A stretch of DNA of 64,000 nt from Acidocella sp. KAb 2-4 (GTDB taxonomy: Bacteria > Pseudomonadota > Alphaproteobacteria > Acetobacterales > Acetobacteraceae): NCBI RefSeq assembly GCF_020567705.1, contig NZ_JAJDJU010000011.1, positions 1 to 64,000 of the forward strand. The letters are read 5' to 3'. Made by a program: the position numbers and the translations under genes. The notes under the pieces are model-generated. The model saw only the letters and a list, made by a program, of their open reading frames with translations, did not search any database and was not told the origin of the DNA. Shown in pieces: positions 36,029 to 47,317 of this stretch; position 1 is the stretch's first letter; every line of letters starts with the position of its first letter.

Positions 36029-36103
36029 CCAAAACGCTCCAGGCAGAAAATTGAACGGTTGCCTTAGCCCGCGCGCAGGCGTGATGCAAGCCTTATCAAG
36101 TGT

Positions 36104-36607
36104 TCAGCCCGGGTCTTCATGCCAGGGCCGCAAGGGCTGAATGGGCAATTCGGCCAGCAGGGTGGTCACATTCTGGCGCAGCGTGGGGTGGCGCCAGGCG
36201 GGGGCGACATCGAGCAACGGGCGCAGCACGAAGGCGCGCAGATGCGCCCGCGGGTGCGGCAATACCGGGTCGGGCACCGCGCGGATGATGCCGTTGAGGT
36301 CGATGATGTCGAGATCCAGCGTGCGCGGCGCGTTGGGCACGGTGCGGGCGCGGCCAAATTGCGCCTCGATCTCGTGCAGCCGGGCCAGCAGCTCGGCCGG
36401 GGCGATCTCACCCTCCATCCGCACCATGCCGTTGCAGTAATCCGGATCTTCCCCGCGCGGGATGGCGCCCGTGCGGTACCAGCGCGAAACGGCGACAAAG
36501 CGCAAGCCGGGAATGGCGCGGACCGCCTCCACCGCGGCCTGGCAGCTCTCCAGCGGAGAACTTTCGCCCGGCCCCGGCAGGTTGGCACCGACCGCAATTA
36601 GTATCAT
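36104..36607 (-). CDS. folK: 2-amino-4-hydroxy-6-hydroxymethyldihydropteridine pyrophosphokinase
   Basis: A 167-residue HPPK that transfers pyrophosphate to the pterin in folate synthesis. The opening AVGANLPGP, the VSRWYRTGAIP block, the FGRARTVPNAPRTLDLDII signature and the LPHPRAHLRAFVLRPL block are diagnostic. It lies upstream of rpoZ on the same strand (75-base gap) and is divergent from the NYN gene. Confidence 0.96.
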   Translation of the reverse strand: MILIAVGANLPGPGESSPLESCQAAVEAVRAIPGLRFVAVSRWYRTGAIPRGEDPDYCNGMVRMEGEIAPAELLARLHEIEAQFGRARTVPNAPRTLDLDIIDLNGIIRAVPDPVLPHPRAHLRAFVLRPLLDVAPAWRHPTLRQNVTTLLAELPIQPLRPWHEDPG

Positions 36608-36663
36608 AGACTGTATCTACCTCTCCCGGCCCCGCCGTCGTTCACCACTGAATTATCTCCGTT

Positions 36664-36692
36664 TTAACATTATTATCCGGCCTGCATATCCT
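36664..36692 (+). promoter_or_regulatory. Candidate promoter of the NYN-UDG operon
   Basis: TTAACA (36664-36669) and TATCCT (36687-36692) are separated by exactly 17 bases in an A+T-rich intergenic region, 38 bases before the NYN ATG. It is one of the better sigma-70-like matches in the window. Confidence 0.45.
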
Positions 36693-36729
36693 TACTTAAC
36701 GTCTATTGCCCGCAGAAGAGGCACTTCGC

Positions 36730-37302
36730 ATGTTTCGTTTTTCATCCCAGGAGCGCACCGCGCTGTTCATCGATGGCGCCAATCTCTACGCCGCCACGCG
36801 CAGCCTTGGCTTTGATATAGATTATCGCCGCCTGCTCGATTACTTTGCCGGAAAAACAAATCTGCTGCGCGCCTATTATTATTCGGCGCTGCTGGAAACC
36901 GAGGAGTACTCCCCGCTGAAGCCGCTCACCGACTGGCTGGCCTATAATGGCTACAGCCTGGTGACCAAGCCGGCCAAGGAATATACCGACGCGATGGGCC
37001 GCCGGCGGGTGAAGGGCAATATGGATATCGAGCTGGCGATCGACATGCTGGAACTCGCGCCCTCGATCGAACATGCGGTGCTGTTCTCGGGCGATTCCGA
37101 TTTCCGCCGGCTGGTCGAGGCGATGCAGCGCAAGGGCGTGCGCGTGTCGGTGGTGTCCAGCATCCGCACCTCGCCGCCGATGATCGCCGACGAGCTGCGC
37201 CGGCAGGCTGACCAGTTTGTCGAACTCGCCGAGATCGCGCCGGAATTCACCCGCCGCCAGCAGGATATGCGTCCGCGCAACCGCGAGGATGACGAATCGT
37301 GA
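36730..37302 (+). CDS. NYN-domain (LabA/DUF88) putative ribonuclease
   Basis: A 190-residue PIN-like NYN domain protein. The acidic cluster expected for a metal-dependent nuclease is present: D15 in LFIDGANLY, D99 and D105 in GNMDIELAIDMLEL, and D122 and D124 in SGDSDF. AGAGG precedes the ATG by 8 bases. It overlaps the uracil-DNA glycosylase gene by 4 bases (GTGA), which suggests co-regulation. The target RNA is unknown. Confidence 0.9.
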   Translation: MFRFSSQERTALFIDGANLYAATRSLGFDIDYRRLLDYFAGKTNLLRAYYYSALLETEEYSPLKPLTDWLAYNGYSLVTKPAKEYTDAMGRRRVKGNMDIELAIDMLELAPSIEHAVLFSGDSDFRRLVEAMQRKGVRVSVVSSIRTSPPMIADELRRQADQFVELAEIAPEFTRRQQDMRPRNREDDES

Positions 37303-37931
37303 CGCCAGCCGCCGATTGCCAGCTTTGCCCGAGGCTGGTGGCCTATCGCGAGGCCAACCGCGCCGCCATCCCGCATGGCTTCAACGCGCCAGTGCCGAGT
37401 TTCGGCCCGCTTTCCGCGCGGCTGCTGGTGGTCGGGCAGGCGCCCGGCGTCAACGGCGCCAACACCACGGGCCGCCCGTTCACCGGCGATGTCGCCGGGC
37501 GGCTGCTTTACGCCACGCTGCTGAAAGAGGGTTTCGCCAGCGGCACCTATGCCGAGCGTGCCAATGACGGGCTGGCGCTGCATGATTGCCGGGTGACCAA
37601 CGCGGTGCGCTGCGCCCCGCCCCAGCACAAGCTGCAAACGCAGGAAATCAATACCTGCCGCCGCTTCCTGGCCGAGGAACTCGCCGCCATGCCGAATCTG
37701 CGCGTGTGCCTCGCCATCGGGCGGGAGCCGCATGAGGGCATCTTGCGCGTGCTGGGGCTGAAACCGGCATCCTATAAATTCGCCCACGGCGCGATGCACC
37801 AGCTGCCCGGCGGCCTGATGCTGGCCGATTCCTTCCACACCTCGCAATACAACGTGAACACGGGGCGGCTGACCCCGGCGATGTTCGCCGCCGTGGTGGC
37901 GGCGATCCGCGCCCGGCTGGGCGGGGCCTGA
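37299..37931 (+). CDS. Family 5-like uracil-DNA glycosylase (UDGb)
   Basis: A 210-residue iron-sulfur uracil-DNA glycosylase. Motif 1 GQAPGVNGANTTGRPFTGD at ~46-64 lacks the family 4 Glu and matches family 5. Motif 3 SFHTSQYNVNTGRLTP at ~178-192 also fits, with a Tyr where many UDGb have Arg-Gln. C7, C10, C105 and C120 are candidate [4Fe-4S] ligands. It starts at a GTG overlapping the NYN stop. The stop codons of this gene and convergent smpB abut in the palindrome TGATCA (37929-37934). Confidence 0.88.
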   Translation: MTPAADCQLCPRLVAYREANRAAIPHGFNAPVPSFGPLSARLLVVGQAPGVNGANTTGRPFTGDVAGRLLYATLLKEGFASGTYAERANDGLALHDCRVTNAVRCAPPQHKLQTQEINTCRRFLAEELAAMPNLRVCLAIGREPHEGILRVLGLKPASYKFAHGAMHQLPGGLMLADSFHTSQYNVNTGRLTPAMFAAVVAAIRARLGGA

Positions 37932-38414
37932 TCAGCGGTTCCTGAGCAGCCGGGCCTTGTCGCGCTGCCAGTCACGCGCGGCGGCGGCTTGGCGCTTATC
38001 GGCCTTCTGCTTGCCCTCGGCGATGCCGAGCGTGACCTTGGCCAGACCACGCTGGTTGAAATGAATATCCAGCGGCACCACGGTCTGGCGGTCGCGCGAG
38101 ATCGCGCCGAAGATCTGGTTGCGCTCCTTTTTCTTCACCAGCAGCTTGCGAATGCCACGGGTCTCGAAGCGCGACAGCACGCCCCCCTGGTATTCCGGGA
38201 TATACATGTTGAACAGCCACAACTCGCCGTCGCGCTCACCGGCCCAGGCCTCGTTCAGCGTGGCCCGGCCCATGCGCAGCGACTTCACCTCCGGCCCCTT
38301 CAGCACGATTCCGGCCTCGACAGTCGAGAGGATTTTGTAGTCGAACCGAGCCTTACGATTCTGCGCGGCCATGCCGTGCGAGATCAGGCCCGATTTTTTC
38401 GAATCCTTGCTCAA
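37932..38414 (-). CDS. smpB: SsrA-binding protein
   Basis: A 160-residue partner of tmRNA in trans-translation. It has the SmpB core: [44 protein letters not shown] and the Lys/Arg-rich tail [14 protein letters not shown]. The start is a TTG at 38414 overlapping the dapA stop (TTGA) without a clear Shine-Dalgarno. The ATG at 38372 ([10 protein letters not shown]) is an alternative. The ssrA gene is not in the window. Confidence 0.94.
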   Translation of the reverse strand: MSKDSKKSGLISHGMAAQNRKARFDYKILSTVEAGIVLKGPEVKSLRMGRATLNEAWAGERDGELWLFNMYIPEYQGGVLSRFETRGIRKLLVKKKERNQIFGAISRDRQTVVPLDIHFNQRGLAKVTLGIAEGKQKADKRQAAAARDWQRDKARLLRNR

Positions 38415-39289
38415 GAGAGAATGCCGGTTTCCCGCATCGCCGCGCGGATGCGCTCGGCGCTCTCCTCCGAGACCGGGGCGAGCGGCAGGCGCACCGTGTT
38501 GGTGCCGAAGCCCAGCAGCGAGGCCGCGTATTTCACCGGTCCCGGATTGCTCTCGCAGAACATCGCGTCATGCAGCGGCAGCAGGCGCATCTGGATCTCC
38601 AGCGCGGCCTGGGTGTCGCCGCGCGCCCAAGCCTCATGCAGCGAGGCGCAAAGCCTCGGCGCGACATTGGCGGTGACCGAGATGCAGCCATGCCCGCCGC
38701 TGGCCAGGTAGCCGAGCAGCGTGTGATCCTCGCCCGAGAGCTGGATGAAATCCGGCCCGCAGGCGCGCAGCGTGTGCAGCGGGCGGCTCAGGTTGGCGGT
38801 GGCATCCTTCACCCCGATAATGTTCTTGATCTCGGCCAGACGCGCCATCGTCTCCACGGTCATGTCGATCACCGAACGGCCGGGGATGTTGTAGATGATC
38901 AGCGGAATGCTGATCGACTCGGCGATCGCCTTGAAGTGGCGGTACAGCCCTTCCTGCGTCGGCTTGTTGTAATAAGGGGTGACGACCAGCACGCCCTGGG
39001 CGCCGGCCTTCTGCGCGTGCTGGGCAAGGCCGATGGCTTCGGCGGTGGCGTTGGAGCCCGCCCCGGCCAGCACCGGCACGCGGCCCCTGGCCCCGGCCAC
39101 GGCCAGCTCGACCACACGTTTATGCTCGTCATGGCTCAGCGTCGGCGACTCGCCGGTGGTGCCCACCGGCACCAGCCCAGTGGTGCCTTCGGCGATCTGC
39201 CAGTCGATCAGGCGGGCATAGGCATCCTCGTCGATGCGCCCGTCCGCGTGCATGGGGGTGACCAGAGCGGTCAGCGAGCCGTGAAACAT
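38411..39289 (-). CDS. dapA: 4-hydroxy-tetrahydrodipicolinate synthase
   Basis: A 292-residue class I aldolase that condenses pyruvate and aspartate semialdehyde for lysine and meso-diaminopimelate. Catalytic residues sit at the E. coli positions: T44/T45 in GTTGE, Y133 in YNIPGR, R138 and the Schiff-base K161 in GVKDAT. AGGAG precedes the ATG at 39289. It is coupled to smpB and divergent from slt. Confidence 0.96.
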   Translation of the reverse strand: MFHGSLTALVTPMHADGRIDEDAYARLIDWQIAEGTTGLVPVGTTGESPTLSHDEHKRVVELAVAGARGRVPVLAGAGSNATAEAIGLAQHAQKAGAQGVLVVTPYYNKPTQEGLYRHFKAIAESISIPLIIYNIPGRSVIDMTVETMARLAEIKNIIGVKDATANLSRPLHTLRACGPDFIQLSGEDHTLLGYLASGGHGCISVTANVAPRLCASLHEAWARGDTQAALEIQMRLLPLHDAMFCESNPGPVKYAASLLGFGTNTVRLPLAPVSEESAERIRAAMRETGILS

Positions 39290-39384
39290 TGCAAATTTTC
39301 TCCTGCTGGCTCCCCACGTAATCCGCGCACCGCCATGCTGCAAGCGGTTTGGCCCGCATGTGCCACGCTGCTAGAGTGTGGCGC

Positions 39385-40962
39385 ATGAAGTTCCTGGCCG
39401 CCTTGCCGCTGATGTTGCTGCCCGCCTTTGCCTGCGCGCAGACCGCCGCCACCCCGCAGATCATGACCGATGTGCAGGCGGGTGATTTCACCGATGCCAC
39501 CGCCCTGGCCGCGCAGACGGGCGATCCGCTGATGAGCAAGCTGGTCACCTTCTTCCGCCTCATCGCCCAGGGGGGCGGCACGGCGGATGAGATCAACCAG
39601 TTCATCGCCGCGAATCCGGACTGGCCGGAGCAGCGCCTACTGGCCCTGCGCGCCGCCCAGGCGGCGGGGCTGCCAGCGCAGGCGGCGGAGCCAGCGCCAG
39701 ATTTTCTGACCCAGGTGGAGGCGCTGCACGATGCCGGGCAGGACATCCAGGCCGCGCGGCTATGGACCACCCAGGGCCAAGCCGCCTTCGCCGCCGCCGA
39801 CAGCACGCAGCGGCTGTTGTTCTGGCCCGATCAGAGCCGCCTCGCCCGCGCCTTGCTGGCCGCGGGTGACGCGCGCGACGCCTATGCCGTGGCCGCCGCG
39901 GTCAGCCCGCCCACCTCCGGCGCCGTTGATCAGGTTCTCGACCAAGACTTCCTGGCCGGGTTCATCGCCCTGCGCTTCCTGCACCAGCCGGAGCAAGCCG
40001 CGCCCTGGTTCCGTGCCCTGGCGGCGGCCTCGCCCGCCGTGATCACCCAGGCCCGCGCGTATTACTGGCTCGCCCGCACCGAGACTGGCCCCCAGGCCGC
40101 CGCCGATTACGCCCGCGCCGCCGCCTACCCCAGCACCTTCTACGGCCAGCTCGCCAATTTCGCCCTCGGCGGCTCGGCGCAGGACATGGCGGCGCGCATC
40201 CTCGGCGCCCAGGAACCTGACTTCTCAGCCGGAGACGCGCTCAGCTTCGGCCTTATGGAACTGCCTCGCGCGGCGGTGCTGCTGGTGCAGATGAACGACA
40301 CGCGCGACGCCGTGATGTTCCTCAACCGGCTCGGCCAGGTGGCCGATGACGACAAGACCCGCGTGATGGCCGCCCGCCTCGCCCTGGGGTTAGGGCTGCC
40401 ACAATCGGCGGTGTCCATCGCCCGCAGCGCCGGCATTGCCGGGCAGACCCTGCTGCACGACGGCTGGCCCACCCCCTTCACCCCGCAAGGCGCGCTGGAA
40501 CCGGCGGTCGCGGATGGCATCATGCGGCAGGAAAGCAGCTTCGATCCCAACATCGTCTCTGGCGCCGGGGCGGTGGGGCTGATGCAACTGCTGCCCGGCA
40601 CGGCCAGACTCACCGCCCGGCACGATGGCCTCCCGATGGGCAATCTGTTCGACCCATCAACCAATATAACGCTCGGCAGCGCCTATCTGGCGCATGAAGT
40701 GGATAATTTCGGCAATTGCCTGCCGCTCGCCATCGCCGCCTATAATGCCGGGCCGACCAATGTCGCGCGCTGGTTGAAGCAGTATGGCGACCCGGAGCTG
40801 GGCAGTAACGCGGGCGGGGCGGATATTCTGGACTGGATCGAGCAAATCCCCTTCAGCGAAACCCGCAATTACGTCCAGCGCGTGCTGGAGAACATCACCA
40901 TCTACCGCGCCCTGCTGACTGGCGCGGCCCCCTCGCCCCTCGATCCCTGGCAGACATCATGA
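39385..40962 (+). CDS. slt: Soluble lytic murein transglycosylase
   Basis: A 525-residue periplasmic enzyme that cleaves peptidoglycan glycan strands to 1,6-anhydro products. An N-terminal signal peptide ends near AFACA (residue ~18). A long helical superhelix (U/L region, ~25-360) is followed by the SLT catalytic domain with E383 in IMRQESSFDP and the GAVGLMQLLPGTA and AYNAGPTNVARW blocks. It is the first gene of a run slt-pgpA-pncC-panB, with 4-base overlaps at each junction. Confidence 0.93.
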   Translation: MKFLAALPLMLLPAFACAQTAATPQIMTDVQAGDFTDATALAAQTGDPLMSKLVTFFRLIAQGGGTADEINQFIAANPDWPEQRLLALRAAQAAGLPAQAAEPAPDFLTQVEALHDAGQDIQAARLWTTQGQAAFAAADSTQRLLFWPDQSRLARALLAAGDARDAYAVAAAVSPPTSGAVDQVLDQDFLAGFIALRFLHQPEQAAPWFRALAAASPAVITQARAYYWLARTETGPQAAADYARAAAYPSTFYGQLANFALGGSAQDMAARILGAQEPDFSAGDALSFGLMELPRAAVLLVQMNDTRDAVMFLNRLGQVADDDKTRVMAARLALGLGLPQSAVSIARSAGIAGQTLLHDGWPTPFTPQGALEPAVADGIMRQESSFDPNIVSGAGAVGLMQLLPGTARLTARHDGLPMGNLFDPSTNITLGSAYLAHEVDNFGNCLPLAIAAYNAGPTNVARWLKQYGDPELGSNAGGADILDWIEQIPFSETRNYVQRVLENITIYRALLTGAAPSPLDPWQTS

Positions 40963-41405
40963 AACTCTGGACCCTCATCTCAAGCGGCCTCGGTGCCGGA
41001 TATGCCCCCAAGGCGCCGGGCACGTTTGGCTCGCTGGTGGGGCTGGCGCTGGGCTGCGCGCTGCTCTCGCTCGGACATCTGCCGCTGCTGGCGGGCATCG
41101 TTATCGCCACCGCGCTTGGGCTTTACGCCGTCGGCAAGCTGCCCGAGGCCAATGCCGACCCGAAATGGGTGGTGATCGACGAGATCGCGGGTCAGATGAT
41201 CCCGCTGCTGGCGCTCACCGGCGTCAGCCTGCGCGGCGTGGCCGTGGCCTTCGTGTTGTTCCGCCTGTTCGACATCCTAAAGCCCGGCCCCGTCGCCTGG
41301 GCTGATCAGCGCGCCGATGAATACGGGATCATGGGCGACGACATCATCGCCGGGTTGATGGCCTGGCTGGTGATCCTCGCTCTGCATCTGGTGTCGCTGC
41401 TGTGA
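40959..41405 (+). CDS. pgpA: Phosphatidylglycerophosphatase A
   Basis: A 148-residue inner-membrane phosphatase that makes phosphatidylglycerol. The opening GYAPKAPGTFGSLVG, VVIDEIAGQMIPL and RLFDILKPGPVAWADQ motifs and the closing GIMGDDIIAGLMA are PgpA hallmarks. It starts with ATGA overlap on slt. Confidence 0.95.
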   Translation: MKLWTLISSGLGAGYAPKAPGTFGSLVGLALGCALLSLGHLPLLAGIVIATALGLYAVGKLPEANADPKWVVIDEIAGQMIPLLALTGVSLRGVAVAFVLFRLFDILKPGPVAWADQRADEYGIMGDDIIAGLMAWLVILALHLVSLL

Positions 41406-41872
41406 GCGCGGCGGCGCTGGTCGCGCTCTATCGCCGCAAGGGGCTGCGCATGGCCACGGCGGAGAGCTGCACCGGCGGGCTGGTGGCTGCGGCCATCACA
41501 GCCATCCCCGGCGCCTCCGCGGTGTTCACCCATGGCTTCGTGACCTATGCCAACGAGGCCAAGACAGAGCTTCTCGGCGTGCCGGCGGAGCTGCTGGCCG
41601 CGGTTGGCGCGGTGTCGGAGCCGGTGGCGCTGGCGATGGCGCGCGGCGCGCGGGCGCGATCGGGCGCCGATGTCGCGGTTTCCATCACCGGCATTGCCGG
41701 GCCGGATGGCGGCAGCGCCGAGAAGCCGGTCGGCACGGTCTGGTTCGGACTTGCGGGCCCGCGCGGCGAGCGCACATACCACCACATCTTCCAGGGCGGC
41801 CGCGACGCCGTGCGCGCGCAAAGCGCCGCCTTCGCCCTTGGCCTGCTGGAGCAAGAAGGAGAGCCGCTATGA
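41402..41872 (+). CDS. pncC: CinA-type nicotinamide mononucleotide amidohydrolase
   Basis: A 156-residue stand-alone CinA C-terminal domain that deamidates NMN to NaMN in pyridine nucleotide recycling. ATAESCTGGLVAAAITAIPGAS, SGADVAVSITGIAGPDGGSAEKPVGTVW and the Arg in GGRDAVRAQSA are conserved. It starts at a GTG overlapping the pgpA stop. The molybdopterin-like N-terminal CinA domain is absent, as in E. coli PncC. Confidence 0.93.
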   Translation: MSAAALVALYRRKGLRMATAESCTGGLVAAAITAIPGASAVFTHGFVTYANEAKTELLGVPAELLAAVGAVSEPVALAMARGARARSGADVAVSITGIAGPDGGSAEKPVGTVWFGLAGPRGERTYHHIFQGGRDAVRAQSAAFALGLLEQEGEPL

Positions 41873-42651
41873 GCAAAAATCTCGCCATTTGGGAAAAGGC
41901 CAAGCGCGAAGGCCGCAAGATGACGATGATCACGGCCTATGACTACCCCTTCGCGCGGCTGGCCGAGGCGGCGGGGATGGACGCTGTGCTGGTTGGCGAT
42001 TCGCTGGGAATGATGATCGCGGGCGACGCCGACACGCTGCGCGTGAGCCTGGAGCAGACCGAGTATCATGTCAGCATCGTCGCCAAGGCGGTGACCCGGG
42101 CGCTGGTCATGGCCGATCTGCCCTTCGGCAGCTTCGAGGAATCGCCCGCCCAGGCTTTCGCCTCTTCGGCCCGGCTGCTCAAGGCCGGGGCTGATATGGT
42201 GAAGCTGGAAGGCGGTGCGCCGATGGTGGAGACCGTTGCCTTCCTCTCGCGCCGGGCGATCCCGGTCTGCGCGCATATCGGCCTGACGCCACAGCATGTG
42301 CGACAGCTTGGCGGCTTCAAGCGCCAAGGCAAAACGCCGGACGCCGCCGCCAAGCTGATTGAAGACGCCCACGCCCTGACCGAGGCCGGGGCGCGCATGG
42401 TGCTGATGGAGGCCATCCCCGCGGAGCTCGCCGCCGAGATCACCCGCCAGCTCACGGTGCCGACCATCGGCATCGGCGCCGGGCCGGGCACCGATGGCCA
42501 GGTGCTAGTGATGCATGACGTGTTGGGGCTGAACCCCGACCGCGCCCCGGGCTTCGCCAAGCGCTATCTCGATGGCGCCGATCTGGTGCGGACCGCCCTC
42601 GCCCAATATGCCGAGGAGGTGCGCGGCGGCAGCTTCCCGCCCGCGGGCTAG
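41869..42651 (+). CDS. panB: 3-methyl-2-oxobutanoate hydroxymethyltransferase
   Basis: A 260-residue Mg-dependent enzyme that makes ketopantoate for pantothenate and CoA. MITAYDYPFARLAEAAGMDAVLVGDSLGM, DLPFGSFEES, KLEGG and HIGLTPQHV..GGFK are the standard blocks. It starts with ATGA overlap on pncC. Convergent with bfr; the two stop codons are 2 bases apart. Confidence 0.96.
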   Translation: MSKNLAIWEKAKREGRKMTMITAYDYPFARLAEAAGMDAVLVGDSLGMMIAGDADTLRVSLEQTEYHVSIVAKAVTRALVMADLPFGSFEESPAQAFASSARLLKAGADMVKLEGGAPMVETVAFLSRRAIPVCAHIGLTPQHVRQLGGFKRQGKTPDAAAKLIEDAHALTEAGARMVLMEAIPAELAAEITRQLTVPTIGIGAGPGTDGQVLVMHDVLGLNPDRAPGFAKRYLDGADLVRTALAQYAEEVRGGSFPPAG

Positions 42652-42653
42652 CC

Positions 42654-43142
42654 CTACGCCGATTCGCCGCCCAATTCGCCCAGCCGGCTGGCCATGTAAC
42701 GCTCGACGCCGATCCGGGCGATGACGTCGTTCTGCGTCTCGAGAAAGTCGATATGGCCCTCCTCGCTGGAGAGCAGCGTCTCGAACAGGTCGCGGGTGAC
42801 GAAATCCTTGACCGCGTTGGCGTGGAACGCGGCTTCGACATAGAGGCTGCGGGCTTCCATCTCGGCGCGCAGATCGTTGCCGATGATCTCGCCCACATCG
42901 CTGCCGATATGCAGCTTGCCCAGCGTCTGCATGCTGGGGCTGCCTTCGAGGAACAGGATGCGGGCGATGATGATATCCGCGTGGCGCATTTCCTCGATCG
43001 ACTCAGCGCGCCATTTATCGGCCAGTTTCTTGATGCCCCAATTATCCAGCAGCCGATAATGCAGCCAATACTGGTTCACGGCCGTCAACTCGTGCTTCAG
43101 GGCTTCGTTGAGATAGCCTACGACTTTTGCATCCCCTTTCAT
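42654..43142 (-). CDS. bfr: Bacterioferritin
   Basis: A 162-residue iron-storage protein assembling as a 24-mer. The haem-binding Met (M52) and all di-iron ligands are in their canonical positions: E18, E51, H54, E94, E127 and H130. It should therefore have ferroxidase activity. No bacterioferritin-associated ferredoxin gene is adjacent. Confidence 0.97.
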   Translation of the reverse strand: MKGDAKVVGYLNEALKHELTAVNQYWLHYRLLDNWGIKKLADKWRAESIEEMRHADIIIARILFLEGSPSMQTLGKLHIGSDVGEIIGNDLRAEMEARSLYVEAAFHANAVKDFVTRDLFETLLSSEEGHIDFLETQNDVIARIGVERYMASRLGELGGESA

Positions 43143-43177
43143 CTCGCCGCATCTCCTATGGGCTTTGATGGGAGGCC

Positions 43178-43201
43178 GCGCCCGCCTGGCTTGGCGGGCG
43201 C
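43178..43201 (-). terminator. GC hairpin after ftsH
   Basis: A 9-bp stem (43178-43186 with 43193-43201, 6-base loop) starts 10 bases after the ftsH stop, before bfr. No U-tract follows, so it may be a factor-assisted terminator or 3' stabiliser. Confidence 0.45.
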
Positions 43202-43210
43202 AGCGGAAAG

Positions 43211-45118
<1,908 letters not shown>

Positions 45119-45233
45119 CTAGACTAGTCCATTCTTCCTTGCTTACGCGGCCACGCGGCCAAAGCGGCGCCGTTCATTGCCGCTAGATATGCATTCTGCA
45201 CCGTTTTCCCATATGTGCAAAAATAAAATGCCC

Positions 45234-46388
45234 TCATGCAGCGAATGGATAAGCCGTAACCGGCAGTTGTGGCGAAAACCAGACCGGGGCGGGAAACAGA
45301 ATGTGACCGCCGCCGCCGCGCAGGGCAGGCATGGCGCGCAACACGAGGCTCGGCAGGCCACGATAGCCGCGGAACATCGCCGCCTCCGCCCCCAGCGCGC
45401 CCAATCTCATGCCCGGCGCGGCGTCGCGCAGGATGAAGCGGCCATCCCAGCGCGCACCGGGCCCGGCCGCCACGGGCGGGGCGCAGGCGGCGGCTTCGCG
45501 CGCCAGCAGCCAGCCGGGGCCGAGCCGCCCTGCCGGGGCGATGCGCACCCCGCCCAGCGTGGCCGGGCGCAGCCGCGCCGCCAGCGTCGCCAAATTGGCC
45601 TGGCGCGGCGGATAGAGCGCGCCGCCAAGGCTGCGGATCAGCGCCGCCAGCGCGGCGGGCGGCGCTGCGGCGGCATCCAGCACGGCGAACCCCTCGGGCC
45701 GCAGCAGCGCATGGCGGGCCAGGAAGGCCGCCGCCGCCTGCTCACGCGCTACCCGCGCCGCAGGATCCGCCGGGGCCTGCCCCAGCCCGGCTTGGCGGAT
45801 GCGTACGCGCTCGAATTTTTCCGCCTGGTTGGACGGGTCCTCGACCCACGCCATCCCCTGCCGGCGCAGATAATCGCGCAATTCGGCGGGGCGGATGCCC
45901 AGCAGCGGACGCAATAGCAGGACCTGCTCGCGCGCGCTCCAGGCGCTCATGCCCTCGAGCCCGCCCTGCCCGCGCGCCGCGCGCATCGCCACGGTCTCCT
46001 CCTGGTCGGCGGCGTGATGTCCGAGCAGCAAATGCAGATACCCGGCATCAAACGCCGCTCGCGCCAGCGCGGCGTAACGCGCCTCGCGCGCCGCGCGTTG
46101 CAGCCCCGCGCCGCGCGGCAAGCCCGCGAGGGTGAGAATTTTGCAGGCGATCCCGCGCGCGCTCAGGCGGCTCGCGGTGAGCGCTGCCTCGGCCGCCGAC
46201 TCGGCCCGCAGCCCATGATCGACGATCAGCGCCAGCAGGCGCCCGCCCTGGACGGCGCAGAATTCCTGGGTCAGCAGCGCCAGGGCGGTGCTGTCGGCGC
46301 CGCCCGACACCGCCACCGCCAAGCGCGGCGCCGCGCCAAACGGCCCCAGCCGCGCCAGCGCCGCGTTGAACGCCGCCCTTACTGGCAA
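45234..46388 (-). CDS. tilS: tRNA(Ile)-lysidine synthase
   Basis: A 384-residue N-type ATP pyrophosphatase that converts C34 of the CAU-anticodon isoleucine tRNA to lysidine. The P-loop SGGADS is at 28-33, followed by LIVDHGLRAES, HHAADQEETVAMR and RPLLGIRPAELRDYL. The start appears to be a TTG at 46388 that overlaps the cpoB stop region by 10 bases. No better ATG precedes the P-loop. Substrate tRNA is not in the window. Confidence 0.94.
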   Translation of the reverse strand: MPVRAAFNAALARLGPFGAAPRLAVAVSGGADSTALALLTQEFCAVQGGRLLALIVDHGLRAESAAEAALTASRLSARGIACKILTLAGLPRGAGLQRAAREARYAALARAAFDAGYLHLLLGHHAADQEETVAMRAARGQGGLEGMSAWSAREQVLLLRPLLGIRPAELRDYLRRQGMAWVEDPSNQAEKFERVRIRQAGLGQAPADPAARVAREQAAAAFLARHALLRPEGFAVLDAAAAPPAALAALIRSLGGALYPPRQANLATLAARLRPATLGGVRIAPAGRLGPGWLLAREAAACAPPVAAGPGARWDGRFILRDAAPGMRLGALGAEAAMFRGYRGLPSLVLRAMPALRGGGGHILFPAPVWFSPQLPVTAYPFAA

Positions 46389-47266
46389 CCGGCGTGTTTG
46401 CTGAGCGCGTCGATGCGCGGCTTCATCCCCGCCGGCGGGGTGGGGAAATTGCTGTTGAGCGAGGCCAGCGTGTCACAGGCCGCCTCGTTCTGGCCAATCG
46501 AGGAGAGCGAGCTGGCGAGACCGAACAGCGATTGCGGCGCGTAGCTGCCGTTGCGGTTCATGTTGTAGGTGTTGTCGAAGGCGATCGCCGCGTCCTGCGG
46601 CTTGCCTTGCGCCGCCAGAGATTGCGCGACCAGATATTGCGCGCGGTAAGCCTCGGGCGCCTGCTTGTTCTGCGTTACGATACCCTGGGCGAGGCTTTGC
46701 GCGGCGGCGTAATTCTTGCTCGCATAGGCCTGTTCCGCCGCCTTTAGCGCGTCGCGCGGGGAGGACGGCGCGGCCGCGGGCGGGGTTGCCGGCGCGGCGG
46801 GGGCGCTCAGCGTCTGCGGGCCACCCGCTTGCGGCGCGGTGGTGGCCCCAGCCGCGCCCCCGGCGCCGCCCATCTGGAATTTGAGGTCGCCGATTTCCTT
46901 CTCGGTGGCGTCGTGCTGGGTGTTCACCTGGTTCTGCAACTGGTCCACCCGACCGCTCAGATCCTGCACCTGCTGCTGCAATTGCTGAACCTGGTTGAGC
47001 AGATTGGCCACCAGCCCCTGGCTGGAGCCGCCGTTGCCGCCACCACCGCCGCTATAGGCGGGCGGCGGCGGGGCCGCGTTGCCGCCCAGCGCGGAGCTGC
47101 CATTACCGCCGCCGCTCGACTGCAACTGCTGCACCTGCGCCTGCAACTGGTCGATCTCATTTTGCAGGGCAATGCCTTCCTGGCTCTGAATCATGGGCTG
47201 GGCCAGCGCCGGCGCGAGCGGCGCCAGCGCGGCGAGAGTGGCAAGGGCGAGAAGTTTATGGCGCAT
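46379..47266 (-). CDS. cpoB: Cell division coordinator CpoB (YbgF)
   Basis: A 295-residue periplasmic Tol-Pal accessory protein that couples outer-membrane constriction with peptidoglycan synthesis. A signal peptide ends near ALAQ (~23). Two Gln-rich coiled-coil segments (~32-52 and ~88-130) are separated by a Gly/Ser/Pro linker, and TPR repeats fill ~175-290. The ATG at 47266 follows GTGGA; an upstream ATG at 47290 is less likely. Its position after pal is the conserved Tol-Pal order. Confidence 0.92.
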   Translation of the reverse strand: MRHKLLALATLAALAPLAPALAQPMIQSQEGIALQNEIDQLQAQVQQLQSSGGGNGSSALGGNAAPPPPAYSGGGGGNGGSSQGLVANLLNQVQQLQQQVQDLSGRVDQLQNQVNTQHDATEKEIGDLKFQMGGAGGAAGATTAPQAGGPQTLSAPAAPATPPAAAPSSPRDALKAAEQAYASKNYAAAQSLAQGIVTQNKQAPEAYRAQYLVAQSLAAQGKPQDAAIAFDNTYNMNRNGSYAPQSLFGLASSLSSIGQNEAACDTLASLNSNFPTPPAGMKPRIDALSKHAGCQ

Positions 47267-47317
47267 GGATATTCCACCAATGAAGAGCAATTTGCCCCGG
47301 TATAACCGCTACCCCCC

